From Symbiodinium sp. CCMP2592 (lineage: Eukaryota; Sar; Dinophyceae; Suessiales; Symbiodiniaceae), in NCBI GenBank assembly GCA_905221615.1, contig CAJNDT010005880.1, positions 792,501 to 856,500 of the forward strand: a DNA stretch of 64,000 nt, read 5' to 3'. Position numbers and translations under genes: made by a program. The notes beneath the pieces are model-generated. The model was not told the origin of the DNA, searched no databases, and saw only the letters and a list, made by a program, of their open reading frames with translations. Shown piece by piece: positions 49,560 to 59,454 of this stretch. Numbering within the stretch: the first letter of the stretch is position 1; every line of letters begins with the position of its first letter.

Positions 49560-49945
49560 GAGGTTCAACAGGAGTTTGAGGCTTCAGGATAAAAGGTTGG
49601 CGGGCCTCGTTTCCCCTTTAGAACCTATACACAAAACGCCCAAGCAGTGCGATCTTGCCTGATTCTATTGTGGATTGAAGCTGTGAGCCTCGCAGGGAGC
49701 AGACATGTCGGGTTCTGGGACGTACTGTCAACATGCTATTCTAGGTACTAAGGCCCTCATCTTAGATCGACAGCTTCAATGAAAGGGTGAAGGGCACAGT
49801 GTAGGAGTCGAAATTATGGGTTGAGGGATTTGGGACTTTAGGCCTCAGGTGGTAGGGCTTAGGATTGAGAGCTCAGAGCGCGCTCAGGGTATACTATAGT
49901 TGCCTCAACTAGACCGCGGCTTGAGGGTCTACCGGTCTATCATAG
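49560..49945. other. non-coding, mixed sequence
   Basis: No hairpin with clear ends, exon or array could be supported. Confidence 0.4.
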
Positions 49946-49950
49946 TACAT

Positions 49951-50081
49951 TAGGGACCCAACAAGCACATAAGCATAAGCATTTTATGGGGATATCCCTA
50001 ACTTATTGGGCTTCATCATAAGGGGGTTTATATGGGATATCCCTATCCTCATGTTTGCTTATGTGCTCTTTTGGAGCCCTA
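49951..50081. repeat. hairpin family M
   Basis: TAGGGACCCAACAAGCACAT with AAGCATAAGCATTTTATGGG faces CATGTTTGCTTATGTGCTCT with TTTGGAGCCCTA. Second copy at 60540-60670. Confidence 0.7.
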
Positions 50082-50349
50082 GTACAGTTGCACAGGGACT
50101 AAATGGTGTCACCAAGAACCAGGTCGCAGATATTGGGGCTGAGAGGGCCTCTCGAAAATGTCAAAAGATCAGTTCATGAGCTGCTTTCTTTAGTGCCTCT
50201 AGGGACAACTTATTGTTGCGGTTACTATAACGAAACTCCATTGGGCTTTTGTGTTCGTTGTTCGAGGGCGTGCTTTGTTTTGGAAGCAGTACATTATGGA
50301 GCCAAGCCAGAAGGTGTTGACTTGTCTCGGGTTTAGGGGCTCAAAAAAT

Positions 50350-50451
50350 TGGAGGACTTAATAATTACCTATACAGTTTTGGGGTTCCCAAATTACAACT
50401 AGAGTCTAATACACCCCCCAAGCCCTATTCTAATTATTAAGGCCAACCTAC
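50350..50451. repeat. hairpin family G
   Basis: GAGGACTTAATAATTACC at the left and TAATTATTAAGGCCAACC at the right around CCCCCAAGCCCTATTC. Confidence 0.55.
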
Positions 50452-50957
50452 ATCGGGTTCTGGGTCTTACAGGAACTAGCTGATTCTACTTGTTAAGACC
50501 CGCATTGATTCAATCGTGTCTCTGGGAAGCAACGACCCAAAACCCCAAGTCCCACCTAAGCCAATAACTCAAACCCAACAAACCAGCGTTTAGGATTTGA
50601 GTGTAGGGATGAGGTCAGGTTTAGGATTAGGTTCAGGTTTGGGTTTATTAAGGTTTCGGGTTTGAGGGTTTCGGGGTTGAGGGTTTAAATTAAATCAGCG
50701 GTTTAGGGTTTCGGGTTCTGATACCCTGAAACCCCATAGACCCTAAACCCTAAACCCTTAAAACGGAAGCCTAAGCCCCTACTTACTGAGTCCCATGAGC
50801 CTGTTTTAGGAATACCTAGGGTTCCTTTCAGGGGTCTATAAGGGATCTATATTCAGGACCCAGAGAGCCCAATACTCCGTAAGGGAGCCCTATTAGAAGG
50901 AACACCAGGCCCCTACTTAAAGTACTGAGTCCCATCAGCCTTGAAGTAAGCAATCTT

Positions 50958-51030
50958 GGAAGCCTAGGGTTGTGCCCGTGCTCGGCCACGTTCTGCTGAG
51001 AACCACCGGTGGCGCCACGGCCGTCTGCTC
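50958..51030 (+). CDS. 73-bp exon, unknown protein
   Basis: An AAGCCTAG acceptor and a GTTTAG donor bound a GC-rich block. One frame reads VVPVLGHVLLRTTGGATAVC with SASP after it. A second frame (Arg-rich) is open too. Confidence 0.42.
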
Positions 51031-51380
51031 AGCGTCTCCGGTTTAGGCTTTAGGGATGTAGGGATTGAGGGTTTAGGGGTTAGGGTTTCCGGGTCTAGGG
51101 GATTTAGGGTTTAGAGTTTAGGGTTGGCATCCTCGACCCTTCACGCTGAACCCGGAACCGTTAAACCTAAAGAAGCATACCTCCTACCCCCGTACCTGAA
51201 CAGGGTAATTAATAATACGCTTCACTTAGCTCCGATGCCACTTTAGGCCCGGAATATGGCACATTCGGAAAGTAGGCAGCAAATACAGATCCCAAAGTTT
51301 CGAGTTTTGGGCTCTAGGGTTTCTGGGTTCAGGGTTGTGGGGGCAAGGCGTCCGGATTGATATGGGAGTTTCATAAACTA

Positions 51381-51484
51381 AAGGGGAACTCCAGAAAGTT
51401 GGAATATGGTTTCAGGGTAGGATACCCTATAATTTACCATAAAGGGTTTAGGATAATCATATTCCAACTTTCTGGCTTTTACCT
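51381..51484. mobile_element. hairpin family C, TA flanks
   Basis: AAGGGGAACTCCAGAAAGTT and AACTTTCTGGCTTTTACC, TA on both sides. The sequence just before it (GATATGGGAGTTTC) is the left tip of a family E element, so C may have inserted into E. Confidence 0.78.
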
Positions 51485-51666
51485 TAGGTGGGTACGCCGT
51501 GCGACGCCGTGAAAGGATTTGAAGGACATCCAACACTCCCGACTCCCGCGGGCGGAAAGTGTCTGGTTCTTAGTACGGAAAGGGGGAATGGGTCATGGAA
51601 ACTATTCTTGGGGATTATATAATATAGGGACTACTATACCAAGAGGGTCCATAAACATTCCTATTA

Positions 51667-51720
51667 TGGAATTAGGGTCCCAAAACCATAGTAAGGATGG
51701 TTTTTTGGGACCTAATTCCA
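51667..51720. repeat. short near-perfect palindrome
   Basis: TGGAATTAGGGTCCCAAAAC faces GGTTTTTTGGGACCTAATTC, ending CA, with an 11-base loop; 54 bp in all. Confidence 0.75.
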
Positions 51721-51981
51721 GCTAGACCTTCCACGGCGTCCTTAGGGACTCACAACCTTGAGTAGTCGGATCTTAAACAGAAAGAGAATGAGTTACGCCT
51801 ACTTTTGAAGCCCCATCAGATATGTCGAAAATTGCCGAAGTTTAGGATCCAAAATAGAAGGGTTAGATAGGGGAAACCAGGTCCTACACAATACCTGACA
51901 TCCTGGGCCTGTAAAAACAACAGCTATAAGAAACATGCCCTTCGAGTACCCCAACTCTCGATTCAGCCCAAGAACAAAGCG

Positions 51982-52089
51982 CCCGGAGGGCCCGATACCC
52001 CTTAATTTAGGATTATACCTTCAACTATCAGGGGCTTGATATTATGATGTTGGTCATATTCCTTACTTACGGGGCTTGGGCTCTCTGGG
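51982..52089. repeat. hairpin family B
   Basis: CCCGGAGGGCCCGATACCCC at the left and GGGGCTTGGGCTCTCTGGG at the right. Confidence 0.65.
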
Positions 52090-52284
52090 TCCTGAATACA
52101 GATCCCTTATAGGCCCCTGAAAGGAACCCTAGGTATTCAACAAAAAGGCTCATGGGACTTAGTAAGTAGGGGCTTGTAGGGCTCCTTTAAAGGGTAATTC
52201 CTATAGGGTTCTATAGTAGGGCTCCCTTTAACGGTTTAGGGTTCAGGGTATTGGGATCTCTGGTAACTAATCCTGTTCTTTCAG

Positions 52285-52368
52285 GCACGGTATCTGGGTG
52301 GCGTGCTGAAGAAAAGATCTGCCCTGCGTGACCAAGCGACAGCAGGCGCCTTTCTCCATGCAGTTTAG
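52285..52368 (+). CDS. exon, possibly 3'-terminal, unknown protein
   Basis: A textbook acceptor (AATCCTGTTCTTTCAG) opens a GC-rich frame reading ARYLGGVLKKRSALRDQATA and GAFLHAV, closed by TAG at 52366. The basic centre (LKKRSALRDQ) could be helical. It may be the last exon of a gene whose upstream exons are among the islands at 48-51 kb. Confidence 0.55.
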   Translation, partial: ARYLGGVLKKRSALRDQATAGAFLHAV

Positions 52369-52545
52369 GGTTTAGGGTTCAGGATTTAGGGTTTAGGTTT
52401 AGGGTTCCTTTAAAGGGCTCTGTAAGGGTACCATAGGGGTTTAGGGTTTAGGGTTCCCTTAAATTGCTCTGTAAGGGTATTATAAGCGTATTATATGGGT
52501 ACTATAGGGTTCGATGGGTTGGGGACTCGGTTAAGCTCGATCAGA

Positions 52546-52640
52546 TAATAGTAATAATAGTAATAATAGTCATAATAGTCATAATAGCAATAATAGTAAT
52601 AATAGTAATAATAGTAATAATACTAATAGTAATCAAAGTC
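52546..52640. repeat. (AATAATAGT)n microsatellite
   Basis: About ten units of AATAATAGT with CATAATAGT variants. Confidence 0.9.
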
Positions 52641-52784
52641 GTAATAGTAAGTTTCTGGTCTTTACGGTTTAGGATGCCGGCTCCAGGGGTGAAGGGTTCT
52701 GACGTTTGTTTGTACCTACTTGCGTGTCACGGTGTAATCAGGTGTATGCATGCCTGCATGCATGAATCTATGTATGCATACAGG

Positions 52785-52832
52785 TAATTATGTATGTATG
52801 TATGTATGTATGTATGTATGTACGTAGGGTTG
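52785..52832. repeat. (GTAT)n microsatellite
   Basis: About ten GTAT units, in a wider tract rich in GTATG and CATGC words (52740-53110). Confidence 0.9.
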
Positions 52833-53134
52833 TATTTGTGTGTCTCGCATGCAAGGATGTAGGTATGTTTGTATTCAGGCATATGCTTTTTATGCATGTA
52901 GGCTTGTGCGTGTGTGTGCATGCATGTATGTACCTTGGCCCATTGTGTTTCGGCTTTGCCTGCTCGGCGCACCTATGAGAAAACCCTTCCGCCGTATGCA
53001 CAGTGTGTGTACACATGCATCGATGTATGTACGTATGGATGTGCATATGTAGGTATAGGTATAGTGCAAGGATATGTGTGCATTCTTGCGTGTATGAAGG
53101 TGAGCCACGCATGCAGGGATGCGAGGATGGGATG

Positions 53135-53181
53135 GAGGTGCAGCTGATTCAAACAACATTTGATTCCTTTGCTGCGATAGT
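53135..53181 (+). pseudogene. relic of one RCC1-like repeat unit
   Basis: The sequence from GAGGTGCAGCTGATTCAAAC reads EVQLIQTTFDSFAAIVW, which aligns with the NVQQIQAT..AFAAIL segment of the intact repeat units at 27 and 62 kb. The DNA also matches, with a few substitutions. No further units follow. Confidence 0.65.
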
Positions 53182-53301
53182 GTGGTGTCCCTCTTTTTCT
53201 AGAGTTTTTCCATTTGGTTCGGGTGTTTTTTTTTCATTTGTTCCCGGTGGTGCGTCTTAGTAGGCAAGCGGGCAAGCAAGCAAGCAAGCAAGGTACACTA
53301 C

Positions 53302-54542
53302 TTGGTGTACATGACACCTCGTGGTTCGCACGCTCCAGGCCATTTTATGGACTGTGTTCCGCTTCTACAGTCCTCCGGCGTGCTGCCGCTGGCTGTCCCT
53401 GCAGAAGAGCTGCAACTGCATGCCAAAGTGTCGCTTCACCTGGAGCTGTGTGCTTGCATTGACGGCAGTATGCATGCTCCGACAACCAGCGAAGCTTTGT
53501 TGCAGAGTTTATTGGCTTCGGGCATGACATGCAGCCTTGGAAGGGGTTCGGCAGCATCCCAGCGATGTGAACCAGGCGGCGAATCATGCGTTGAACCTTT
53601 TTGGCTGAGTCTCCGGACCCTCGTCCACACCCGCGTCCGAAACCGGCAGGCCAGCTTTCGCCCGTATCTGTGAGCAGTTCTCCTGCGGCAAGGGGCGCAT
53701 CACGCACCCCTGAGAATTGGTCTCCGGTGACACCAGCAGATGACATGCAGGAGGCTACACCGTTGGCTCCGATGCGCATCCCTTTGTGGGTCCCTGACTG
53801 CTGGACAGCTTCCAATTCTGCTTCAGCGCAGGCATTCATGTCTCTCCCAGATTTTGTTGCCCCCATTGCTGTTTCGCGTTCCAGCTGGCCTTCGCCACCA
53901 CAGCCCTATAGGCTTCAATCTCTGTCGCCTCGGGTTTCTGCTCCTGATACTGCAAGTGCCGCCAATGTTGCTTCCAGCAGCGCTTCGGCCGACCCCGGTA
54001 TTTGCAACCGTCGACAGGTCTTTGTTCACGGCCCGAGCTATGTTTGCAGCCGATGCGCGGAGTGAATAGTGTATTGGGAACAGCAGCTGGCACAGAATCC
54101 GGGAGATGCCAGCATGTGGCGCAGAATGCCTTCTACAGCACCTGCTTGCAAGAGTGTTCCCTGGTGCCAGAGTTGGCTAAATGCCGGCCCCTGCCTATTG
54201 CAGTTTTGGCACATCATGCATGCGAGAGGATGCGCAAACCCGCCTGCTTCGTTTTGGACCTCTTAACCACGTGCTTGTGGAGCTTGGTCCACAACGACTT
54301 GTTTATCTTGCCTTACCCGGACAGTGACCCGAGCTTTGCTGTTCGCCCCGCGCATCTGGTCTTGTCCCGTCGGCGATCCGAGCGCTGGCAAGTCTCCCAC
54401 CTTCGTGTGGGTCATGAAGGTGTTCCATGCAACGTTGAGGCTGGAGCAAGGGCAGCATTTTCCCTGGATGGCTCAGGGTGTGCACTTCTGCTGCTTTCTT
54501 GGGCATGTGATTGTCCTCCCTGACAACACGTGGTGGCCTTGA
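53302..54542 (+). pseudogene. decayed gene with P-loop (GDPSAGKSP), frameshifts and stops
   Basis: 1.2 kb of coding-like, telomere-free, GC-balanced DNA. Open pieces change frame: ELQLHAKVSLHLELCACIDG (frame of 53302), then AESPDPRPHPRPKPAGQLSP (frame of 53601), then ACERMRKPACFVLDLLTTCL (frame of 54002), then VGDPSAGKSPTFVWVMKVFH (frame of 54324). GDPSAGKSP resembles the Walker A motif of DUF3987-type ATPases of mobile elements, which is a family guess from this motif and its context. At least two shifts and two stops separate the pieces. A broken mobile-element protein is the likeliest origin. Confidence 0.5.
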
Positions 54543-54837
54543 TCCCTGAACTAAGAGCCTGGTGCGGTTGTCTCGGGAGGCCAGGCAGCCAACAAAGCGT
54601 CAAGCCGACAGCAAAATCTGCTCACCACATAACATCGTTGTGCGCCGTAGGACTTCCCTTTTAACGTCCTGTAGACCCCCCCCCAAAAAAAAAGCAAAAA
54701 CAGGTAAAATGCCCAAGACCTGTAAGGCAATTACTCTGCATACTTTTGGGATCCAGGTAGTTATGGTTTACTATGTTATATTATGTAAGAGTGCTAGCGG
54801 AAGAAGAGACAGGAACAGGCAGGGAAGAACGAAAGAC

Positions 54838-55150
54838 CTACCCCCGCGCCTTTTTGAGCCGTGCAAGCTTGCTTCAACGAGTGTTTTCGAAGCCCATCAT
54901 GCTAGCATTGTGTTTGCAAATGGGGGGGCTGCCCCCCCACATAACCCCCGCTTTTTCAAGCCGTGCGAGGTTGCTTTGAAGCATATGGTTCTTTTCGAAA
55001 CGCATCACGCGAGCGAGCATCGTATTTGCAAGTGAGGGGGGGTTGCGCGCCCCTAAACCCCCCGCTGCTTTATGCCGTGCAAGCTTGCTTCAAAGTGCAT
55101 AAGTTTCCTTTTAGAGACCTATCATGCGATCACTGTGTTTGGGACGGGGG
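54838..55150. repeat. tandem repeat, about 105-bp unit, 3 copies
   Basis: Each unit has a GCCGTGCAAGCTTGCTTCAA-like start, a CATCATGC(T/G)A middle, a GTGTTTGCAAATGGGG-like part and a C-rich end (CCCCCC). The copies differ by 15-25%. Confidence 0.75.
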
Positions 55151-55204
55151 CATGTTTTACATAAAAATATATACATAAAAATCTGTATGTATATATATAT
55201 ATAC

Positions 55205-55207
55205 AAC

Positions 55208-55238
<31 letters not shown>

Positions 55239-55252
55239 GATGAATCGGAATC
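55205..55252. repeat. (GAT)n microsatellite
   Basis: GATGATGAT with one GGT interruption, leading into the minisatellite. Confidence 0.9.
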
Positions 55253-55795
55253 GCTATGAGGGGGCGTGTTTAAGATAGGATGAGCCAGAATCGCCAAAAG
55301 AGGGGGCGTGTTTAAGATATATTATGAACAGGAAACGCCAAATGAGAAGGCGTGTTGTAGATATATGAGGGACCGGAATCGCCAAATGGGGGGTCGTGTT
55401 AATTAAGGTTTTTGATGAATCCGGATTCGCCAAACGAAGGAGCACGTTTTGGATATATGATGAACCGGCATCGCCAAATAAGGGTGCGTGTTCAAAATTT
55501 ATGATTTATGATAAACCGGACTCGCCAATGAGGGGGCGTCTTGTAGAGATATGATGAAGTCACTTGGCGTGTTTAATGTATATGATGACCCGGAGTCGCC
55601 AACTGAGGCGGCGTGTTTAAGATATGACGAATCTCAATCGCCGAAAGAGAAGGCTTGTTTAGATTTATGATGATTTCGAAACCTGAGGGGGCATGTTTAG
55701 GACATATGATGAACCGGAGTCGCCAAATGAGGGGGCATGTTTAAGATATATGAGGAACCGGAACCGCCAAATGAGGAGGTGTGTTTAAGACAAGC
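55240..55795. repeat. minisatellite, about 44-bp unit, about 13 copies
   Basis: Unit: GATGAACCGGAATCGCCAAA, then TGAGGGGGCGTGTTTAAGAT and ATAT. Copies vary in length from about 31 to 48 bp. Frames through it on the minus strand are a by-product. Confidence 0.88.
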
Positions 55796-56030
55796 ATGAA
55801 TCCGAGAAGTCAGAACATTTACACTAATAGGCACAAGTCTCTCTCCGATGCTCCTGCCTCCCACCAGCCACGCAAACCAGCAAGTCCATGTACGTGGGAA
55901 TGAGAATAGACACCCCGAAACCCAAAACCCTAGAATTGGCCGAGGCAAATTATCCTAGGAATTGTTGCATTTCCTATGATTTTTGTTTGATGCTTGTTTG
56001 AATTGTTTATTATGATTGGAATTATCTATA

Positions 56031-56056
56031 TTTATATATATATATATATATATTTG
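56031..56056. repeat. (AT)n microsatellite
   Basis: An alternating AT tract; similar ones are at 24549-24568, 55190-55203 and 57805-57826. Confidence 0.9.
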
Positions 56057-56441
56057 ATGCCTTAATTTTTTGATGCCTCACCCACCCCAAACCCTAAGCC
56101 CCATAAGCCCCAAATTCTACGTTCTACCACACGGCCTAAGCCCTAAACCCCAATATAGAAGTCTGAATAATCACGAATCACCAATACTATTCTTTTCAAT
56201 TCCTTATTGTGATACTATACGACAATATACCCCAAAACCCTGTTTTCATCCTTATGCTACATTCTCTATGACCCTAAACCCTAAACCTGTGCTTTCTGGC
56301 TGTACACAACCGGAAAAGAACAAAAAACATTCCTGGAAGGGACCTTCTTGATCGATATGCCGGTGGTCCGAGACACTTACAGTGGCCGCACGGTCTTGGA
56401 GGGCATGTGCCATGGCTGGCAAAAAGGAGTTTACGGCTCAG

Positions 56442-56572
56442 GGTTAGAGAGCGGCAGTCGAGAAGGAGGTTGGTGGCTTTGGAAGGGTTGCCGAAGGATG
56501 TTACGAAGGATGTTTTTCAAAGCCCTCGACTCAAGCGAAAACACCACATCCCGAAACCTATTGTAGGGGCCT
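56442..56572 (+). CDS. possible exon ending at a hairpin G border
   Basis: After TTACGGCTCAG one frame reads VRERQSRRRLVALEGLPKDV and TKDVFQSPRLKRKHHIPKPI, then GTAGGGGCC, the start of a family G element, which would act as donor. Another frame upstream (VLEGMCHGWQKGVYGSGLES) is also open, so the border and frame are uncertain. Confidence 0.38.
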
Positions 56573-57139
56573 TGTTAATTGGATTAGGGTTTTGGGGCCC
56601 ATCTGGGACCATTATACTGTAGTTATGATAAGGAACCCCAAAGTAGTATAGGTACTTATTTAGGCCGCTTTAAAGGTTTTTCAGAGGGAAAACGGTTCAG
56701 GGTTTCGGGTTTGTGGGCTTCGCGGCACCGTTTGGGGGCTGTCGGGTTCCGGGCCGACTTCGGAGTCGCGGTTTAGGGTTTTAGGGTTTAGGGTTTAGGG
56801 GTTTAGGGGTTTAGGGTTTACTTGGGTTTAAGGTTTAGGGTAACCTTGGCTTATAGAGCTCAGGGGTTTACGGTTTCAGGGACTAGAGTTTCATTGTTTC
56901 ACGGTTTAGAGCCGTAGGGTTTCAGGACAGAGCTTTAAACACAGTGGATAGAGTACTTAGGATTAACTAGGCTAAACTTACCAAATTGAAACTTTGAGAC
57001 ATAGGAACCATAACTTGACGAAAACAATAACCGTAAGCCCTCGATCTAACTCTCTCAACCTCTAAACCCGCCCCCTCACTCCTAAACCCGAAACCCAATA
57101 TGACGCATGTAAACGGCTTGAGCTTGAAATTAAGATCGA

Positions 57140-57394
57140 GCGACAGCAGACTCTGCAACAGTGCCCGTGGCATCACCGTTGCACTGTACCACGGGATATC
57201 CGGCAGCGGCCACATTGGGCGATTTCATAAGGTGTTATAGCGGCTCGGATTACCCCATCAACATTCGGGATGATAAGTGCACCCGTGCAGGCACTGCATT
57301 CCCCTGTTCCATTGCACAGGCCCGTTGCGGTGTGGAATTGCTATACAACGCTGGCAAGAGCAGCATGCAGACGGCGCAATGCTTGAATGTGTAA
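57140..57394 (+). CDS. 3'-terminal exon of a Cys-rich protein
   Basis: The frame reads SATVPVASPLHCTTGYPAAA, GDFIRCYSGSDYPINIRDDK, CTRAGTAFPCSIAQARCGVE and LLYNAGKSSMQTAQCLNV, ending in TAA. Six cysteines in about 65 residues suggest a disulphide-rich secreted or surface domain. The 5' border is not fixed; an in-frame stop lies near 57133. The family A hairpin follows 21 bp after the stop. No family is assigned. Confidence 0.5.
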   Translation, partial: ATADSATVPVASPLHCTTGYPAAATLGDFIRCYSGSDYPINIRDDKCTRAGTAFPCSIAQARCGVELLYNAGKSSMQTAQCLNV

Positions 57395-57415
57395 CTGATA
57401 ATGTAAATCCCTATG

Positions 57416-57524
57416 CCCAGAGACTCCAATATCCCTCAATTAAGGAACATACCTTAAATCATACTAGGGATCCTCCCATAATTTAAGAAATATTCCTTAC
57501 TTAAGGGATATTGGAGTCTCTGGG
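57416..57524. mobile_element. hairpin family A, TSD TG
   Basis: CCCAGAGACTCCAATATCCC and GGGATATTGGAGTCTCTGGG, 109 bp, TG on both flanks. Nearly identical to 22479-22587. Confidence 0.88.
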
Positions 57525-57529
57525 TGAAG

Positions 57530-57599
57530 CATCTCGGCGTGCTTCTCGTTTGGTCCACAGACGTCTTGCACCAAATCGCAAAGCCCAGATGGCCCAGAT
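57530..57599 (+). CDS. possible exon between hairpins A and O
   Basis: After GGGTGAAG a GC-rich block runs to GTAGAA, the tip of the next hairpin. One frame reads SRRASRLVHRRLAPNRKAQM, another ISACFSFGPQTSCTKSQSPD. The bracketing by two elements is striking; the product is unknown. Confidence 0.38.
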
Positions 57600-57803
57600 G
57601 TAGAAACCTGATTAAGCTGGGCCTATTTAGAGGCTCATGGGACTTAGTAAGTAAGGTTACAAGTAGCTTATAATTAGGATAACCCCACTTAGGGGACTTG
57701 TAACCCCAATTATAATCCTACTTACTAAGTCCCATGATCCTCTAAGTATAACCCCCCAAATAGTAATTCAGGCCCGAGGTTTCTTAATCAGTTTCCTACA
57801 TCA
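57597..57803. repeat. hairpin family O with nested D
   Basis: ATGTAGAAACCTGATTAAGC at the left and TTCTTAATCAGTTTCCTACA at the right. At 57626-57746 a complete D element (TTTAGAGGCTCATGGGACTT to CCATGATCCTCTAAG) lies between TA and TA. The uninterrupted O copy at 61017 shows the empty site GGGCCTCTAACCCC. Confidence 0.82.
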
Positions 57804-58008
57804 TTATATATATATATATATATATTAAAGTACCCTTAAAAGATCCCTCATAATATAGTAACTTTTGTAGACCCCTTTAAATTGAACCCTAAGAAAATCC
57901 CTAAACCCTAAACCCTAAACCCTAAACCCCTAAACCCCAAAACCCTAAACCCTAGACCCCTAAACCCCAAACCCCTAAGCTCTGAACGGTTTGAGGCTGA
58001 TGCCACAG

Positions 58009-58071
58009 GGACTCGAAGGCGCAGACATGGAACATGTGGCGCTCCTTGGCGCTGGTCTGCTTCTCCTAGGG
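58009..58071 (+). CDS. 63-bp exon, unknown protein
   Basis: A GATGCCACAG acceptor and a GTACTT donor bound exactly 21 codons in phase 0, GLEGADMEHVALLGAGLLLL with G at the end. The Leu-rich tail could be part of a membrane helix. Flanked by telomere-like sequence and a short AT-rich hairpin-like stretch. Confidence 0.52.
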
Positions 58072-58344
58072 GTACTTAGAATTAATTTTTAATATTTGGT
58101 GATTATAACCCCGAAGAAACAGCTAAAATTATAATTTTGCTAGGGTTCTAAGTTCAGTATAGTTTTCTTTCGGGGCTTCAGAGTTTAGGGTTTAGGGTTC
58201 AGGTATAGGGTTTAGGGTTTCTGGTCTGCTTTTCTTTCACACTTGGAGTTTAGGGTTGAAGCCGTCGTGCTCTTGGGAGGGGGCGGTGGATGATTTTTTG
58301 TCTTGGGGTTCGCGTGTGGGTGTTCGACGGTTACCTAGTAGTAG

Positions 58345-58435
58345 AGTAGGTAACCTTTAACCTTTTTGGGGTAGTATAGCCCCTATATAATCCCTATATA
58401 ACCAAAAAGGTTAACCTTTAGTTCCCCATGATACC
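58345..58435. repeat. hairpin family K
   Basis: GGTAACCTTTAACCTTTTTG at the left and CCAAAAAGGTTAACCTTTAG at the right, with CCCTATATAATCCC repeats at the centre. Related diverged copies are at about 1165-1240 and 12945-13010. Confidence 0.55.
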
Positions 58436-58587
58436 CTAAACCCTTAAAAAGCCCTATAAGCTCTATAGATCCCTTTAAAGGAACCCCTTTTTTGCATCAT
58501 CGGGTTTGCATGAAAGCTTAAGCGGCCTTGGCAGATCGGTGGCGTGAGATCGGTTCCTTTGAGGGGCTCCATGGGGTCCTGTGATAT

Positions 58588-58689
58588 GGGAGTTTCCGAA
58601 AATGAGGGCTACCTTATTTTGGGGTCCTTATAATAAGGATCCTACTATTTAGGGTACTAGACTTGGGTCCCCGATTTTCGGAAGCTCTC
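58588..58689. mobile_element. hairpin family E, TSD ATAT
   Basis: GGGAGTTTCCGAAAATGAGG and CCCGATTTTCGGAAGCTCTC, 102 bp, ATAT on both sides. Confidence 0.88.
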
Positions 58690-58736
58690 ATATGTCGTTA
58701 TACCGTAATTACAATAATGGGCCCTCCAAAATAGTA

Positions 58737-58839
58737 CAGGGAACTCCAGAAAGTTGGAATATGGTTTCAGGGTAGGATACCCTATAATTTACCATAGAAG
58801 GGTTAGGATAATCAGATTCCAACTTTCTGGCTTTTACCT
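58737..58839. mobile_element. hairpin family C, TA flanks
   Basis: CAGGGAACTCCAGAAAGTTG and CCAACTTTCTGGCTTTTACC, 103 bp, TA on both sides. It sits inside a broken family G element whose halves are at about 58695 and 58842. Confidence 0.8.
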
Positions 58840-59159
58840 TATAGGTAAATACTCAGGCCCTTGCAATATTAGAAGTGTTGAGGCTCACGCGTCCTAGTGA
58901 TTAGACTAGAAGTAGGGCTACGCTCTGGATTCCTCCACTCAGCACAAGTCCCTAAACCCGAAACCGTGGTTCTTTGGGTGTGGACTTTTGGAGGCGGGGA
59001 TATCAGAGTTCACAGGTTTAGGGTTTAGATTTTGGGGGTTTAGAGTTATGCTAAACCCTGAAGATTATCGCTTTATGGGTAGAGGCGGAAGCTGCTCGCC
59101 GAGCGGAACCCGAAAGAAGAAGGAATACTCCAATCGCGAAACATCGCATCAAAATGATC

Positions 59160-59341
59160 CCAAAGAACCCAATACCCCTTAATCAGTTCAGGAATATTTA
59201 CCTGAAATGAGCAGGGGCTTCATGTTATGTTTTCAGTTAGTTTTATGCTTAATTCCGGAATATACCTGAAATTAGCAGAGCTTCACATTATGATTTAAGC
59301 TGTGTTCGTGATTCGTTAATTGAGGGGTATTGGGCTCTCTA
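59160..59341. repeat. hairpin family B, expanded
   Basis: CCAAAGAACCCAATACCCC at the left and GGGGTATTGGGCTCTCT at the right. The inner unit GGAATAT(A/T)TACCTGAAAT is repeated. Confidence 0.6.
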
Positions 59342-59454
59342 ACCCTAAACCCCAAAACCCTAAACCCTAAACCCTAGGATCCATGCGCATGAGGAGGCAG
59401 CGTCCAGGGCTTCGCAAGAAGCCCCGAGGGCCGAGGAATAGCAGGAAAATAGCA

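Noticed and set aside
52464..53260. Several short frames rich in Cys, Met, His and Tyr
   Set aside because: They come from GTATG/CATGC low-complexity DNA and lack borders or motifs.
55254..55948. Minus-strand frames with repeated FGDSGSSYLKHAPS
   Set aside because: Translation of the 44-bp minisatellite; the unit is not a multiple of three, so the frame is not maintained.
59085..59130. Possible exon reading EAEAARRAEPERRR
   Set aside because: Short, three frames open, no clear splice sites; too weak to list.
59380..59440. Possible exon reading MRMRRQRPGLRKKPRGPRNS
   Set aside because: Arg-rich reading from a GC-rich patch; another frame is equally open and borders are missing.
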